A DNA stretch of 64,000 bases from Heligmosomoides polygyrus polygyrus (Eukaryota; Nematoda; Chromadorea; Rhabditida; Heligmosomidae). Each line of letters begins with the position of its first letter. Within the stretch, counting starts at the first letter, position 1. The position numbers and the translations under genes were made by a program. The stretch spans positions 66,314,983 through 66,378,982 of the forward strand of contig OX377201.1 of assembly GCA_947396885.1 (NCBI GenBank), written 5' to 3'. Positions 39,153 to 48,631 of this stretch are shown here, one piece after another. The notes beneath the pieces are model-generated. The model searched no databases and was not told the DNA's origin. It saw nothing but the letters and a program-made list of their open reading frames with translations.

Positions 39153-39376
39153 ACACTAGTAGGAACCCCCTGGGTGAGCAGGGCGTCGATGACCGCTTCA
39201 GTTTCGACGGAGTCGAATGCCTTCTTCACGTCGATGAACGTAAGGCACAGCGGCAGCTTGTACTCTCGCGACTCTTCGATGAGCTTCGTGATGGTGTGCA
39301 TCGTGCTGAATCCTCTCTGAGATCCGGCTTGTTCCCAAGGCTGCCCTTCGTCCAGCGTTCGGCTGATTCCATTCAG

Positions 39377-39518
39377 TATACATTGGATTCCATCAAAAAT
39401 CTTCAGATAATTGGATGATTCGGATAACAGCATTTTATAGGCCTCGAATTTTTGGATAATTCGAATCGAGATATCCGAACTGGATATCCGAAAATGATTC
39501 ATTCGGGTCCAATGTACA
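39377..39518. mobile_element. hAT-like MITE inside RTE-A copy 5
   Basis: TATACATTGG at the left and CCAATGTACA at the right. Same position in the RTE-A frame and same interior motifs as the MITE at 8818-8960. Confidence 0.75.
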
Positions 39519-40153
39519 TTATTCAGGATGACTCGATTCAATAATTTGTAGAATACAGACAGCAGGCAGATCGGGCGATAGTTGTAGATGTCGTGCACTC
39601 CTCCCTTCTTGTACATCAAGACGGTCTTGCTGGTCTTCCACTGAGATGGAACACTCCGATAGGTAGCGAGTGAAGAACTGCGCCAAGGTGTTGATGGGCG
39701 CTGCCGGGAGGTTCTTAAGGTGTTCGGGTCTGATCCTGTCAGGACGGGATGCTGTACGTTTTTTCACCGACGAGATGGTGTGTGGGATCTCGGAAGGAAG
39801 AACAGAGGGGATGACGTATCCATCCTGCGGAAGATGGCGTGGGGGCAGGTGGACGTGGCTATCGAAGAGATCGGATTAGAAATAATGGATGACCTTCTCC
39901 ATGGTCCTTCTGGAAGAGGTGACGGTCCCATCAGGACGTCGGAGAGAGGTCATCATGGTCCTGAAGTTGGCGAAGTTCCGGCGGACATTGCGGATGTTCA
40001 ACCCTGCCTCTGCTGCTTCAGCCAACACTTCTGCATCTCTCCTTGAGATCTTTCTTCATCGCCGCTCCGCATAGCTTCGCAAGCTCGGACGTCAGCTGAT
40101 AGTTGCCTGACGCTCCTGCTGCTCCACGCTGGCGTATAAGCTCGAGAGCTTCA

Positions 40154-40197
40154 CTTGAAGACCACCAAGAGACATGCGTCTCTTGGTGGTCTTCAAG
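40154..40197. repeat. Perfect 20-bp inverted repeat inside RTE-A copy 5
   Basis: CTTGAAGACCACCAAGAGAC at 40154-40173, a four-base loop, then its exact inverse at 40178-40197. Other RTE-A copies have this sequence once and continue differently, so it is a local inverted duplication that replaced about 16 bases of the RT linker. Confidence 0.9.
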
Positions 40198-40443
40198 CTC
40201 TCGGCTCCCTTAGCACCATCGTGGAGATGGTGCACGAAGCGGTCGTATTCCTCATTGACGTTGTCCATAACGGCATGTCCCAAAGGCCTGCAAGAGAGGT
40301 GTAAAGGCCCCAGTTGATGGTCGTTCTGGGACTCCTCTTCTTGAACATTGCGGCCTTCTCTCCTTGACGCAAAAAGCGAAACCTCGCGCGAAGGAGGCGG
40401 TGGTCCGATCCCGTGTAGAACTTGGGGACAACGGAGACGTCGG

Positions 40444-41181
40444 TCAGGCAATACTTGCGATTGAAGATGATGTGGTCGTTCTCATTGTGGAACTGGCCAC
40501 CGGGAGGTTCCCAGGTCCATCGTAGGGAGGGACGCTTCTGGAACAGTGAGTTTCCATGATGGTCTTGGTCGGCATGATAAACTCAGACAGCCTTTTACCT
40601 TGCTCGTTCCACTCCAGATAGTGGGTTCCGATGTGAAGTTCTTTCGGCAACCTTCGTTGCCCGATCTTGGCGTTGAAGTCGCCGACGATCACATTGTAGC
40701 AGGTGTGATCTTCCTTATAGAACTTCTCCAGCTCCACGTAGAAGGCTTCGACCCCTTCGTCGTCGTAGTCGGATGTTGGGGCATACGCGACGAATACAGT
40801 CAAAGCTGACACGGAGCCACATCGCTTCAGTCGCAGACGTCCGATTCGGGTTGTCAGAGACTCGTACGAATCCATGTTCATGGCCAAGCGCGTGTTGACG
40901 AGGACACCAACGCCGCCTACTCCCCTGCTGTCGCATGCTCCGAGGAACAGTTCTTCTCCGGAGTCGTAGGCGGCGTGTAGGGGGTGGTGCCTTCTCGTCT
41001 CGGTCAGTCCGATGACGTCGTACTTGATCTTCCTGGCTTGCATCATCAGGTCCTCGACGGACGCTTCCGATGCAAGTGTACGGGCGTTGTAAGTACAGAT
41101 CGACATCCTGTTTCTTCTTAATTTGCGCAGTCTGGTTAGGCCCTGAGATTTTAGCAGCCTCTCCGTACTCGTCCTTCCCAT
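40444..41181 (-). CDS. RTE-A endonuclease (copy 5)
   Basis: Open for 245 codons. AP-type endonuclease motifs are seen in order: [17 protein letters not shown] with the catalytic Glu, [20 protein letters not shown] and [11 protein letters not shown] with catalytic Asp and Asn. The last 35 codons (from METHCSRS) are out of frame because of a one-base loss; the true continuation, with the DHII block, is in another frame. The domain would nick target DNA to prime reverse transcription. The start [10 protein letters not shown] is shared with copy 6, supporting this ATG. Confidence 0.88.
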   Translation of the reverse strand: MGRTSTERLLKSQGLTRLRKLRRNRMSICTYNARTLASEASVEDLMMQARKIKYDVIGLTETRRHHPLHAAYDSGEELFLGACDSRGVGGVGVLVNTRLAMNMDSYESLTTRIGRLRLKRCGSVSALTVFVAYAPTSDYDDEGVEAFYVELEKFYKEDHTCYNVIVGDFNAKIGQRRLPKELHIGTHYLEWNEQGKRLSEFIMPTKTIMETHCSRSVPPYDGPGNLPVASSTMRTTTSSSIASIA

Positions 41182-41397
41182 CGCTGCAGAAATGGGGGCT
41201 CTTTCAGGGTCAGGGGAATGAGGCCCTTTAGTGCTGCTGTGTTTGACTGCAATACAACACGGGTAGCTAGTCAGGCTCTGTCGTGCGGGCGAAGAACTCC
41301 GGGCAGCCAGCCAGACTGCCCGAAGGGACGGGGCGAGACTTTTGAGGCGGCCTCGAATCGCCTTACGATGTACTCCCAGTCTATTATTATTATTATA

Positions 41398-41494
41398 TTA
41401 ACAACAATAAAAGACTCACCCCCCTCTATCAACACTTTCAAGAATGTGGTACATCCTTGTCCTTTGCCGTTCTTGATGCGTTAGACGAGAATGT
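41398..41494 (+). repeat. Penelope-like fragment, inverted copy of 44398-44500
   Basis: It reads ECGTSLSFAVLDALDENV on the plus strand, identical to the minus strand at about 44455-44400. After GAATGT the two copies diverge abruptly. It is joined through an ATA microsatellite to the 5' end of RTE-A copy 5. Confidence 0.82.
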
Positions 41495-42030
41495 CAGCCA
41501 CCAGGTACCATTAGCGCCTGCAATCAAATCGAATATACAGCAATCGGGTAACCACAAATGATACGATGGAAAGATCGGCGGTAAGAAACTCCTTCCAGGA
41601 TGCGGCTCTCCACTTTTGACGATTGCTACAGTACCGGACATGTCTTTTGGTCATTGGCCGAAAAAGCCGCGCCGGCCAACATAGGCCGCTTTGGAGCGTT
41701 CCAAAGCGGCCTTTTTGAATAACTTCTTTAGAAATCGAGTACTTGCGAAAATAAACATATATTTGAACTCAGAAGCTCAAGCTCTATCTTTTGGTATATA
41801 AATCTCAGTAGAGTTGAACAATGCATATAGGCCCGACAGAATCAATCGAGTGGGCGCGACAGCTTGTAGAGCGAGCGTTTGGGGAGTTTTATCGGAAACT
41901 TCCAGTCGTCCTAATCAGAAATTGCTCTAAGACTGTCCAGATTGCATTTGGAGTGCGCCGTGAACAATGCATACGTCATCGAACCTATCAATCGAGTGGG
42001 AGCCACCGCTTGCAAATTGCACACGCGGCC
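41495..42030. other. Spacer with a short internal duplication
   Basis: A GAACAATGCATA block followed by CAATCGAGTGGG occurs at about 41817 and again at about 41966. No coding feature recognised. Confidence 0.45.
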
Positions 42031-43270
42031 GTGTTCGGAGCGCAATAACTCTGTCAGGTCCAAATCGTTTCGGCTGCAACTCGTGGGTCTTGTAGGCAGT
42101 GAAACGTTGTAGTAGTAAACTAACGTAGAACGGTGTAGCTTATGATTAGGTAAAGTTACAGGGGCGCGAATATGCAGGTTAGCCTTGTGTTACACGATTT
42201 TTTCGGAATTCAGACGACCTCTGCAGGAAGACGCGTAGACCTAACGGCCTACAAACGCGTAGGCGAGCAGTACAATTAATGTACTTTATGATGACTTGCT
42301 CAGAACTCCCTAGTTTCCTGAAGTGCCTTAGCCCCATCTGCCAATTTAGAGTGGCGGAAGATAGCGGTTAGTGTTTCTTGAGTTCTTGCACGCCCAGATT
42401 TGAGTTTTCGACACTCGCAATGGTACTGCTCTGTTCAGCGTGAAAAGCGCTATCGAATGGTGTCAATTTCGGCCGATTTTGGAAACATCGATTTTTCGAC
42501 AATTTCGCATCGAGGACGAGACCGCTCCAGGCCGTCGCAGACGGACGATGACGTCATCGAAAATCGATGTTTTCGAAATTGGCCAAGCTTGATACCATTT
42601 GATAGAACTTTTCCTGCTGATTTCAACGGTGTTACTAGCAGTATCGAGAACTGTGATCTGGGCGAATAAAAGCGCGGAGACATCGACTCTCGTCTTGCCA
42701 AATAGGACGCAAGGGCGTATTCGGAGCGCAGTAACTCTGTCGAGATCCAATCGATCTGGCTGCAACGCGTTGATTTTGTAGCCAGTAAAACGTTCTAAGA
42801 GCATGCTAAAGAACATCGATATAGCTTGTGAGTGGACGAAGTAACAGCAGCGCGAATATGCAGGTGAGGCTTGCGTGACGCATTTTTTCCGATTTCGGTG
42901 GACCACTGTGAGAAGACGCGGCGAGCTAACGGCCTCAAAAAGCGTATGCCAACAGAGCGCTCAAGGTACTTTACGGTGACGGGCTCAGAACTTCTCAGCT
43001 GCCTAAACTGCCTTAGCCCCATCTGCCGTTTTAGGGCGGCGGTTGAAGTTTCCTGCCCTCTTACTTGCCCATATTTGGGTTTCCGACACTCACGGTAACA
43101 CCGTTTTGTTTATAACGAAAAGCTCTATAGAATGGTTTCACTCTCGACAATTTCAAAAAAAAATCGATTTTTTGACAATATCGAGGACGTGGGCGCCCTA
43201 GGCAGAGCTGCGCGGGCGATGACGTCATCGAAAACCGGTATTTTCGAAATTGGCCAAATTCCATCGTGCA
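42031..43270. repeat. Diverged tandem duplication, about 685-bp unit, two copies
   Basis: Unit 1 starts GTGTTCGGAGCGCAATAAC at 42031 and unit 2 GTATTCGGAGCGCAGTAAC at 42717. Matching landmarks follow in order, including GATGACGTCATCGAAAA at 42547 and 43218, and ATTTTGGGTTTTCGACACTC-like sequence. The offset falls from 686 to 671 through small indels. Open frames on either strand are short and not conserved between units. Confidence 0.85.
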
Positions 43271-43297
43271 AACTTCGTCCAAAATAGTCTGGGGTTA

Positions 43298-43614
43298 TTT
43301 GGGGCGCTGATTAGGAATCCGACGTCCGTTTTTGAAAATTCCGTCGACTTCAGCAGGTTACTTCCCGTTTGAGGGTGGTCGGGCCAGGATCACCGATTTT
43401 GCTCAAAATTCGTGTAGGGTCGGGGGGGGGGACCTATTCGGGGTGCCGAACACGATGCCGAAGTACATTTGGACGATTACGGCACTAGACCGCTTATACC
43501 GATAACTGAGGGTGATCGGTGATCCTGACCCGACAACCTTCAAACGGGAAGTAACCTGCTGAAGTCGACGGATTTTTCAGAAACGGACGTCGGATTCCTA
43601 ATCAGCGCCCCAAA
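43298..43614. mobile_element. Foldback MITE with about 105-bp inverted arms
   Basis: TTTGGGGCGCTGATTAGGAA at the left end and its inverse at 43595-43614. The arms continue with CGACGTCCG, GTCGACTTCAGCAGG, TTACTTCCCGTTTGA and ATCACCGAT. A central loop of about 110 bases holds a G run. No clear target duplication. Confidence 0.85.
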
Positions 43615-44455
43615 GTTGTTGATGTTTAACAATATCTAAGTTACCGGTAATGACATGTTTGTAAAATGTGTTGACGAGCTTGTTATAGGTATGATCCGTT
43701 TCACATACACATTCATTTCTAATAATACGTTTGCATTCACTTAGGGTTATATTTTTAAGAAATTGGTTGTAATTAAAAATAAGTTTGGAAATAGGGGAAG
43801 AATAAGTGTACACAACTTTGAAGGGAATGAAATCCCTTGTGGAAAATTCAATCGCAGTTCTTACTACGTTACTGTTAAAGATGTGATTAAAATTAATGCG
43901 GTCGAAGATCTTTCCTCTGTATTCCATAGTGATGTATTTATTGGCACTCTTATTTTTAGGTTTGATATTTTTGTGTAAATAAATTTAATGTGTGCAAGTA
44001 GGCATAGTACAATTAATATAGTTTTTCGCTTATAAGTTTGCAGGAAATCTGGGTTAAGGCTCAGATTGATAAGTTGTTTTAGTTCTTCTTTTTTGAGCAT
44101 TTCAATTTTGTTATGTACTTTCGCAACTTTCATATTAGCTTCGTTATCATTAATGTATTCTAAAAAATTGTCAACGGTATATTGTGTGTGTTTTTAGTTC
44201 TCTTCCTTTTGCCTCTATTATTCCATTCTTTAATAACTCTTAAGGAGTAATAAGGATGGCTTGTTTTATAGTTAAGTGGATTAGTTATGTTTGAAATATT
44301 TTCGTACCCTTTAATGTTATCATTAAGTCCGAAAGGAAATGCGCAATTGAAAAGCTTAATCCAAAAAAGTTCTTTGTTTAATAAAATATTTTTGTCGACA
44401 TTCTCGTCTAACGCATCAAGAACGGCAAAGGACAAGGATGTACCACATTCTTGAA
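43598..44455 (-). pseudogene. Penelope-like retroelement relic (GIY-YIG end and downstream region)
   Basis: Minus-strand blocks in order: ECGTSLSFAVLDALDEN and NKELFWIKLFNCAFPFGLND, then LKKEELKQLINLSLNPDF, KISNLKIRVPIN, then SPISKLIFNYNQFLKNITLS and KHVITGNLDIVKHQ. The GLND and HVITGNL blocks are familiar from GIY-YIG-bearing reverse transcriptase elements of invertebrates. I favour Penelope-like on memory of the pattern, not on a search. Frameshifts at about 44150 and 43900 break it. The end overlaps the foldback MITE at 43598-43614. Confidence 0.6.
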
Positions 44456-44503
44456 AGTGTTGATAGAGGGGGTGAGTCTTTTATTGTTGTTAATATAATA
44501 ATA

Positions 44504-44567
44504 CCCCTTCATGTGCCACCTCACCGCGGTGAAGGGGTGAACATCACTTTGTGGTGGCTAACGGCAC
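44504..44567 (+). ncRNA. HDV-like self-cleaving ribozyme at the 5' end of RTE-B
   Basis: All helices of the nested double pseudoknot can be drawn: P1 CCCCUUC (44504-44510) with GAAGGGG (44531-44537); J1/2 AU; P2 GUGCC (44513-44517) with GGCAC (44563-44567); P3 ACC with GGU around the 7-base loop UCACCGC (44521-44527); P1.1 CA with UG (44538-44539); P4 AUCAC with GUGGU; J4/2 GGCUAAC (44556-44562) with the expected catalytic C. Cleavage would fall just before 44504, at the element's 5' boundary. HDV-like ribozymes are known at the 5' ends of R2 and RTE elements and in nematodes. The first base pair is C-G rather than the usual G-U. Confidence 0.85.
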
Positions 44568-44782
44568 AAACGGTCACGCAGTACGCGACGCTTTGTCGTG
44601 TATGGGCGGCTCTCCTGTATCCCTGGCCAGGAACATGTGAGTAACCAGACCACCGGTACGGCTCAAACAACTAAACCTGCGCCCCAGTCCTCCGCGCGCC
44701 GGAGGTGGACTTCTACGACGTCGGTTGCATCCACCTCCGGCGAGGGGCCATCTAATCTCGGAGTTAAACTATCAGGACGTCA

Positions 44783-45190
44783 TTGGAATCGGACTACCGA
44801 AACTCCCTCCCACCACGACACGGAAACTGCCTATTCGTCTGCACTTATAACTGTCGTTCGATCGCATCTGAGCAGGATCTTCGGACACTGCTTTACAGAA
44901 GCCGCAACATCAAATACGACGCTATCGCCCTGCAGGAAACGAAAGGCAGAACGGAAACCATAAGAAGGACCGACCACAACGAGCTTCTCATTATCGGAGC
45001 AAAGGAGGACAGAAAGAACATTGGCGGAGTTGCATTTCTCGTCAATTCGACAGTGCACCACCTAGAAGACTCTTACAAGATCATCAGTCCGTTAGCTGTT
45101 CTTCATAGCTGTTCTTCGTCTGGAAACCAAAGATCAAGGAACCATCTCCATCATAAATGGATATGCTCCAACATCTGCGGCCACAGATGA
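44783..45190 (+). CDS. RTE-B endonuclease, N-terminal part
   Basis: It contains VCTYNCRSIASEQDLRTLLY, AIALQETKG with the catalytic Glu, and GGVAFLVNSTVHH. The frame is lost near 45110; after it the correct frame carries the YAPTSAATDEE and VVVGDFNAIVG blocks up to 45288. The true start may lie upstream near 44598. The product would nick target DNA for primed reverse transcription. Confidence 0.85.
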   Translation: MESDYRNSLPPRHGNCLFVCTYNCRSIASEQDLRTLLYRSRNIKYDAIALQETKGRTETIRRTDHNELLIIGAKEDRKNIGGVAFLVNSTVHHLEDSYKIISPLAVLHSCSSSGNQRSRNHLHHKWICSNICGHR

Positions 45191-45287
45191 AGAAAAGGAG
45201 GAATTCTACAAGCTGTTCGAAAGGACTGTCAACGACGAGAAGAGCTACTACAAAGTTGTCGTTGGTGACTTTAACGCTATCGTCGGT

Positions 45288-46925
45288 ATGAATGATCACG
45301 ACGAATGGAGGCTAGGACCACATGGAACTTCCTCAAGGAACGAAAACGGAGAGCGCCTGATAGACTTCCTGTCCGCGTGCCGTCTCTACCATGGAAATTC
45401 TATGTTTAAGAAGCCTTCAAACCGACGATGGACCTGGGAAAGCCCAAATGGAGAAACACGTTCGGAGATCGACCATGTTCTTACAAACAGACGCTGGAGT
45501 CTGTTCGACGTCTCCGTACTGCCTTCATTTGACACCGTCTCGGATCACCGTCTTGTCCGTGCGAAGCTGACTCTCAAAAAGAGGATGTTCAAGCGTGACA
45601 CCCATAAACCGGCACCGGTGAGGATCCCCACATTCAAGTCTGAGGAGTTGGAATATGCGATAAAGTCGTATGATTGGAATCTTCTTGAAGATCCATCGGA
45701 AGACTACGACCTTCTCTCCAAAGGACTGTTGAAATGTGCTAGCAGCTCTTGCGAAGCCACATCGCCGTCTGCTTCAAGACTCAACGCACATGCGATTAAA
45801 CTCTTGGAGCAAAGAAGAGCTGTTAAATTGGATCCTAATGCTTCCCATCTGGAAAAAGTCACCATCTCGAAGGCCTGTCGAATTGCAGTGAAGGAGTCCA
45901 TTCAAGCCTACAGAAGATTGAAGCTGTTAGAAGCGGCTGGGAAAGGTTCAAGCATAAAGCGCTGCAAACGAGATCTCTGCGATCAGAAGGCAATAATGTC
46001 AGCCCTTGTGGATAAGGACGGAACAACGCAAACGTCTCGAAGAGCGATGGAGGCCATCGTTCAGGAATTCTACACAGATCTGTTCCGTTCTTCCATCACT
46101 GTCCCGAAATGCTTGATGCCACCAGCTGAGGAAGTACCTCCCATTCTGGAATCAGAAGTTGCTCATACTATCAGAAGGATGAAGCCGGGCACTGCTCCCG
46201 GACCGGACGGCATTTCTGCTGATCTCCTTCGTGCGGGTGGCAGTGCCGTCTGCTCACTTCTTGCCAAGCACTTCAACGACTACCTTCGACTTGGTAGGAT
46301 TCCGGACTCATGGAAGGAGTCGAAAACAGTTTTAATCTTCAAAAAAGGTCAGCAGGAGGATATCAACAACTATCGACCCATCAGTCTTCTCTCGGTTGTG
46401 TACAAGATCTTCACCAAGATACTGCTTAACCGCATGGAGCGTTGCTTGGATGAATATCAGCCAGTGGAGCAAGCAGGGTTTCGCAAGGATTTCTCCTGCA
46501 TGGACCATATTCAGACTGTCTCACAGCTCATCGAAAGGAGCCGCGAATACCACCTCCCACTTGTCCTTGTCTTCGTGGATTATCGGAAAGCGTTCGACTC
46601 TGTGGAAATCAACGCCGTTTTGAACGCACTTGTGCACGCTGGTATACCATCGCCCTACATCCGACTTCTCGACGAATGCTTCTCGAACACATCGACTACC
46701 ATCCAGCTGTTCGATCGAAAGCTTAAAATTCCTATCGGGAAAGGAGTACGGCAGGGAGACACGATTTCTCCCAAGCTATTCACAGCGGCACTCCAGGATG
46801 CCATGAAGGTCTTTAACTGGGACGATAAAGGCTACCTTGTTGAAGTAAACGGATCAGCAACCTTCGCTTCGCCGACGATATTGTTCTCATCTCTACCAGC
46901 ACGGCAGAAGCCGAGGAAATGCTGA
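45288..46925 (+). CDS. RTE-B endonuclease end and reverse transcriptase
   Basis: Open for 545 codons. Order: end of endonuclease (RRWTWESPNGE, SEIDHVLTNRRW, VSDHRLVRAKL with the catalytic Asp-His), linker, then RT motifs [82 protein letters not shown]. The catalytic FADDIVLI box is present at about 46870 but in the next frame because of a one-base shift near 46857; the last 25 codons of this frame are therefore spurious. The initial Met is internal to the domain. Confidence 0.92.
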   Translation: MNDHDEWRLGPHGTSSRNENGERLIDFLSACRLYHGNSMFKKPSNRRWTWESPNGETRSEIDHVLTNRRWSLFDVSVLPSFDTVSDHRLVRAKLTLKKRMFKRDTHKPAPVRIPTFKSEELEYAIKSYDWNLLEDPSEDYDLLSKGLLKCASSSCEATSPSASRLNAHAIKLLEQRRAVKLDPNASHLEKVTISKACRIAVKESIQAYRRLKLLEAAGKGSSIKRCKRDLCDQKAIMSALVDKDGTTQTSRRAMEAIVQEFYTDLFRSSITVPKCLMPPAEEVPPILESEVAHTIRRMKPGTAPGPDGISADLLRAGGSAVCSLLAKHFNDYLRLGRIPDSWKESKTVLIFKKGQQEDINNYRPISLLSVVYKIFTKILLNRMERCLDEYQPVEQAGFRKDFSCMDHIQTVSQLIERSREYHLPLVLVFVDYRKAFDSVEINAVLNALVHAGIPSPYIRLLDECFSNTSTTIQLFDRKLKIPIGKGVRQGDTISPKLFTAALQDAMKVFNWDDKGYLVEVNGSATFASPTILFSSLPARQKPRKC

Positions 46926-47629
46926 ACGAGCTCAATGTGGCAGGTATGAAGATTGGATTGGACATGAATATGTCCAAGACACAATTTATGGTCAACCAGT
47001 GGTGTGACACGGGACTCGTAAGGTTAAATGGAGTCGCTCTGCAACAGGTCGACTCCTACGTCTATCTGGGAAGAGAGCTGAACATGGATAACGACCTCGC
47101 TCCTGAAATCGCCCGCAGGAGACGCGCAGCATGGGCAGCCTTCAGTTCGATTCGCGAAGTCACCGATCAGGTCAAGGATCCCGGCCTCAGGGCCTCGATA
47201 TTCAACGCCTTTGTACTGCCTGCGATGTGTTACGCGACGGAAACCTGGCCCGACAACAAGACAATCGCCAGAGCGATGCAAACTACGCATCGTGCACTGG
47301 AGAGATGTCTTCTAAGGACAAGCCTTCGTCAGCAATGGCAAGAAGGCCTACAAAGCTCGGAGCTACGGGAGAAGTCGCAGTTAGCAGACCCGCTGCAGTA
47401 CATGAAGAAGTCCAAATATCGCTGGGCCGGACACCTGCTTCGACGAAAGGACGATAGATGGAGTCTCCGTGTCACAGAATGGCTCCCGAGAGACCATAAG
47501 AGACCACTAGGACGACCGCCAACGCGATGGGCAGACTCATTCTCAAGATCTTTCAGAGAGCGGAGTCTGCCTCACTGGATGCAAGCAGCCAGAGATCGAG
47601 CGGTCTGGAAGAGTTGTGGGCCCCGCTGA
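46919..47629 (+). CDS. RTE-B post-RT C-terminal region
   Basis: Open for 236 codons. It reads [101 protein letters not shown] and ends WKSCGPR. The frame is continuous with the FADDIVLI box upstream of 46919. It aligns along its length with the RTE-A C-terminal region, including the WAGH and GRPPTRW motifs. Confidence 0.92.
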   Translation: MLNELNVAGMKIGLDMNMSKTQFMVNQWCDTGLVRLNGVALQQVDSYVYLGRELNMDNDLAPEIARRRRAAWAAFSSIREVTDQVKDPGLRASIFNAFVLPAMCYATETWPDNKTIARAMQTTHRALERCLLRTSLRQQWQEGLQSSELREKSQLADPLQYMKKSKYRWAGHLLRRKDDRWSLRVTEWLPRDHKRPLGRPPTRWADSFSRSFRERSLPHWMQAARDRAVWKSCGPR

Positions 47630-47893
47630 GAAAACCTCCAGCCGACAAAGGACCATCAAAGTATCAAAATAAGTAAGTATATAATAATAATAATAGACTG
47701 GGAGTACATCGTAAGACGATTCGAGGCCGCCTCAAAAGTCTCGCCCCGTCCCTTCGGGCAGTCTGGCTGGCTGCCCGGAGTTCTTCGCCCGCACGACAGA
47801 GCCTGACTAGCTACCCGTGTGTACTCAAGTCAAAAACAGCAGCACTAAAGGGCCTCATTCCCCTGACCCCGAAAGAGCCCCATTTCTGCAGCG

Positions 47894-48631
47894 ATGGGAA
47901 GGACGAGTACGGAGAGGCTGCTAAAATCTCAGGGCCTAACCAGGCTGCGCAAATTGAGAAGGACTAGGATGACGATCTGTACTTACAACGCCCGCACGCT
48001 TGCATCGGAAGCATCCGTCGAGGACCTGATGATGCAAGCCAGGAAGATCAAGTACGACGTCATCGGACTGACCGAGACGAGAAGACACCACCCCCTACAC
48101 GCCGCCTACGACTCCGGAGAAGAACTGTTCCTCGGAGCATGCGACAGCAGGGGAGTAGGCGGCGTTGGTGTCCTCGTTCAACACGCGCTTGGCCATGAAC
48201 ATGGATTCGTACGAGTCTCTGACAAGCCGAATCGGACGTCTGCGACTGAAGCCATGTGGCTCCGTGCCAGCTTGACTGTGTTCGTCGCGTATGCCCCGAC
48301 ATCCGACTACGACGACGAAGGGGTCGAAGCCTTCTACGTGGAGCTGGAGAAGTTCTATAAGGAAGATCACACCTGCTACAATGTGATCGTCGGCGACTTC
48401 AACGCAAGATCGGGCAACGAAGGTTGCCGAAAGAACTTCACATCGGAACCCACTGTCTGGGAGTGCAACGAGCAAGGTAAAAGGCTGTCTGAGTTTATCA
48501 TGCCGACCAAGACCATCATGGAAACTCACTGTTCCAGAAGCGTCACTCCCTACGATGGACCTGGGAACCTCCCGGTGGCCAGTTCCACAATGAGATCGAC
48601 CACATCATCTTCAATCGCAAGTATTGCCTGA
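47894..48631 (+). CDS. RTE-A endonuclease (copy 6)
   Basis: Open for 245 codons, starting [20 protein letters not shown]. Motifs [32 protein letters not shown] and [11 protein letters not shown] are all present. The segment [20 protein letters not shown] is a short compensated frameshift relative to copy 5 ([20 protein letters not shown]). The end from METHCSRS is out of frame, as in copy 5. Confidence 0.9.
   Translation: MGRTSTERLLKSQGLTRLRKLRRTRMTICTYNARTLASEASVEDLMMQARKIKYDVIGLTETRRHHPLHAAYDSGEELFLGACDSRGVGGVGVLVQHALGHEHGFVRVSDKPNRTSATEAMWLRASLTVFVAYAPTSDYDDEGVEAFYVELEKFYKEDHTCYNVIVGDFNARSGNEGCRKNFTSEPTVWECNEQGKRLSEFIMPTKTIMETHCSRSVTPYDGPGNLPVASSTMRSTTSSSIASIA

Larger units (their letters stand above)
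39153..41397 (-). mobile_element. RTE-A copy 5, 5' complete, 3' end missing
   Basis: On the minus strand it starts at about 41390 with GACTGGGAGTACATCG, has the full leader and endonuclease, a degraded linker, and RT blocks up to TQGVPT, where it abuts the ATTCGA block. It carries the same MITE (39377-39518) as copy 1 and the same frameshift near the end of the endonuclease as copy 6. Its 5' flank is the same Penelope-like sequence that lies upstream of RTE-B. Confidence 0.9.
44504..47668 (+). mobile_element. RTE-B retrotransposon, nearly complete
   Basis: Full-length element: 5' HDV-like ribozyme, leader, AP-type endonuclease, RT and C-terminal region, then a short 3' end running into ATA repeats (about 47674-47693). 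Only two frameshifts (near 45110 and 46857) interrupt about 950 codons. It is inserted in an ATA microsatellite between a Penelope-like fragment and RTE-A copy 6. Sequence identity to RTE-A is low outside the motifs, so it is a separate family, and it looks younger. Confidence 0.9.

Noticed and set aside
47697..47830. HDV-like ribozyme at the RTE-A 5' end
   Set aside because: I tried to pair P1 from the first bases and found no compatible P1, P2 and J4/2 combination, so only RTE-B has a convincing fold.
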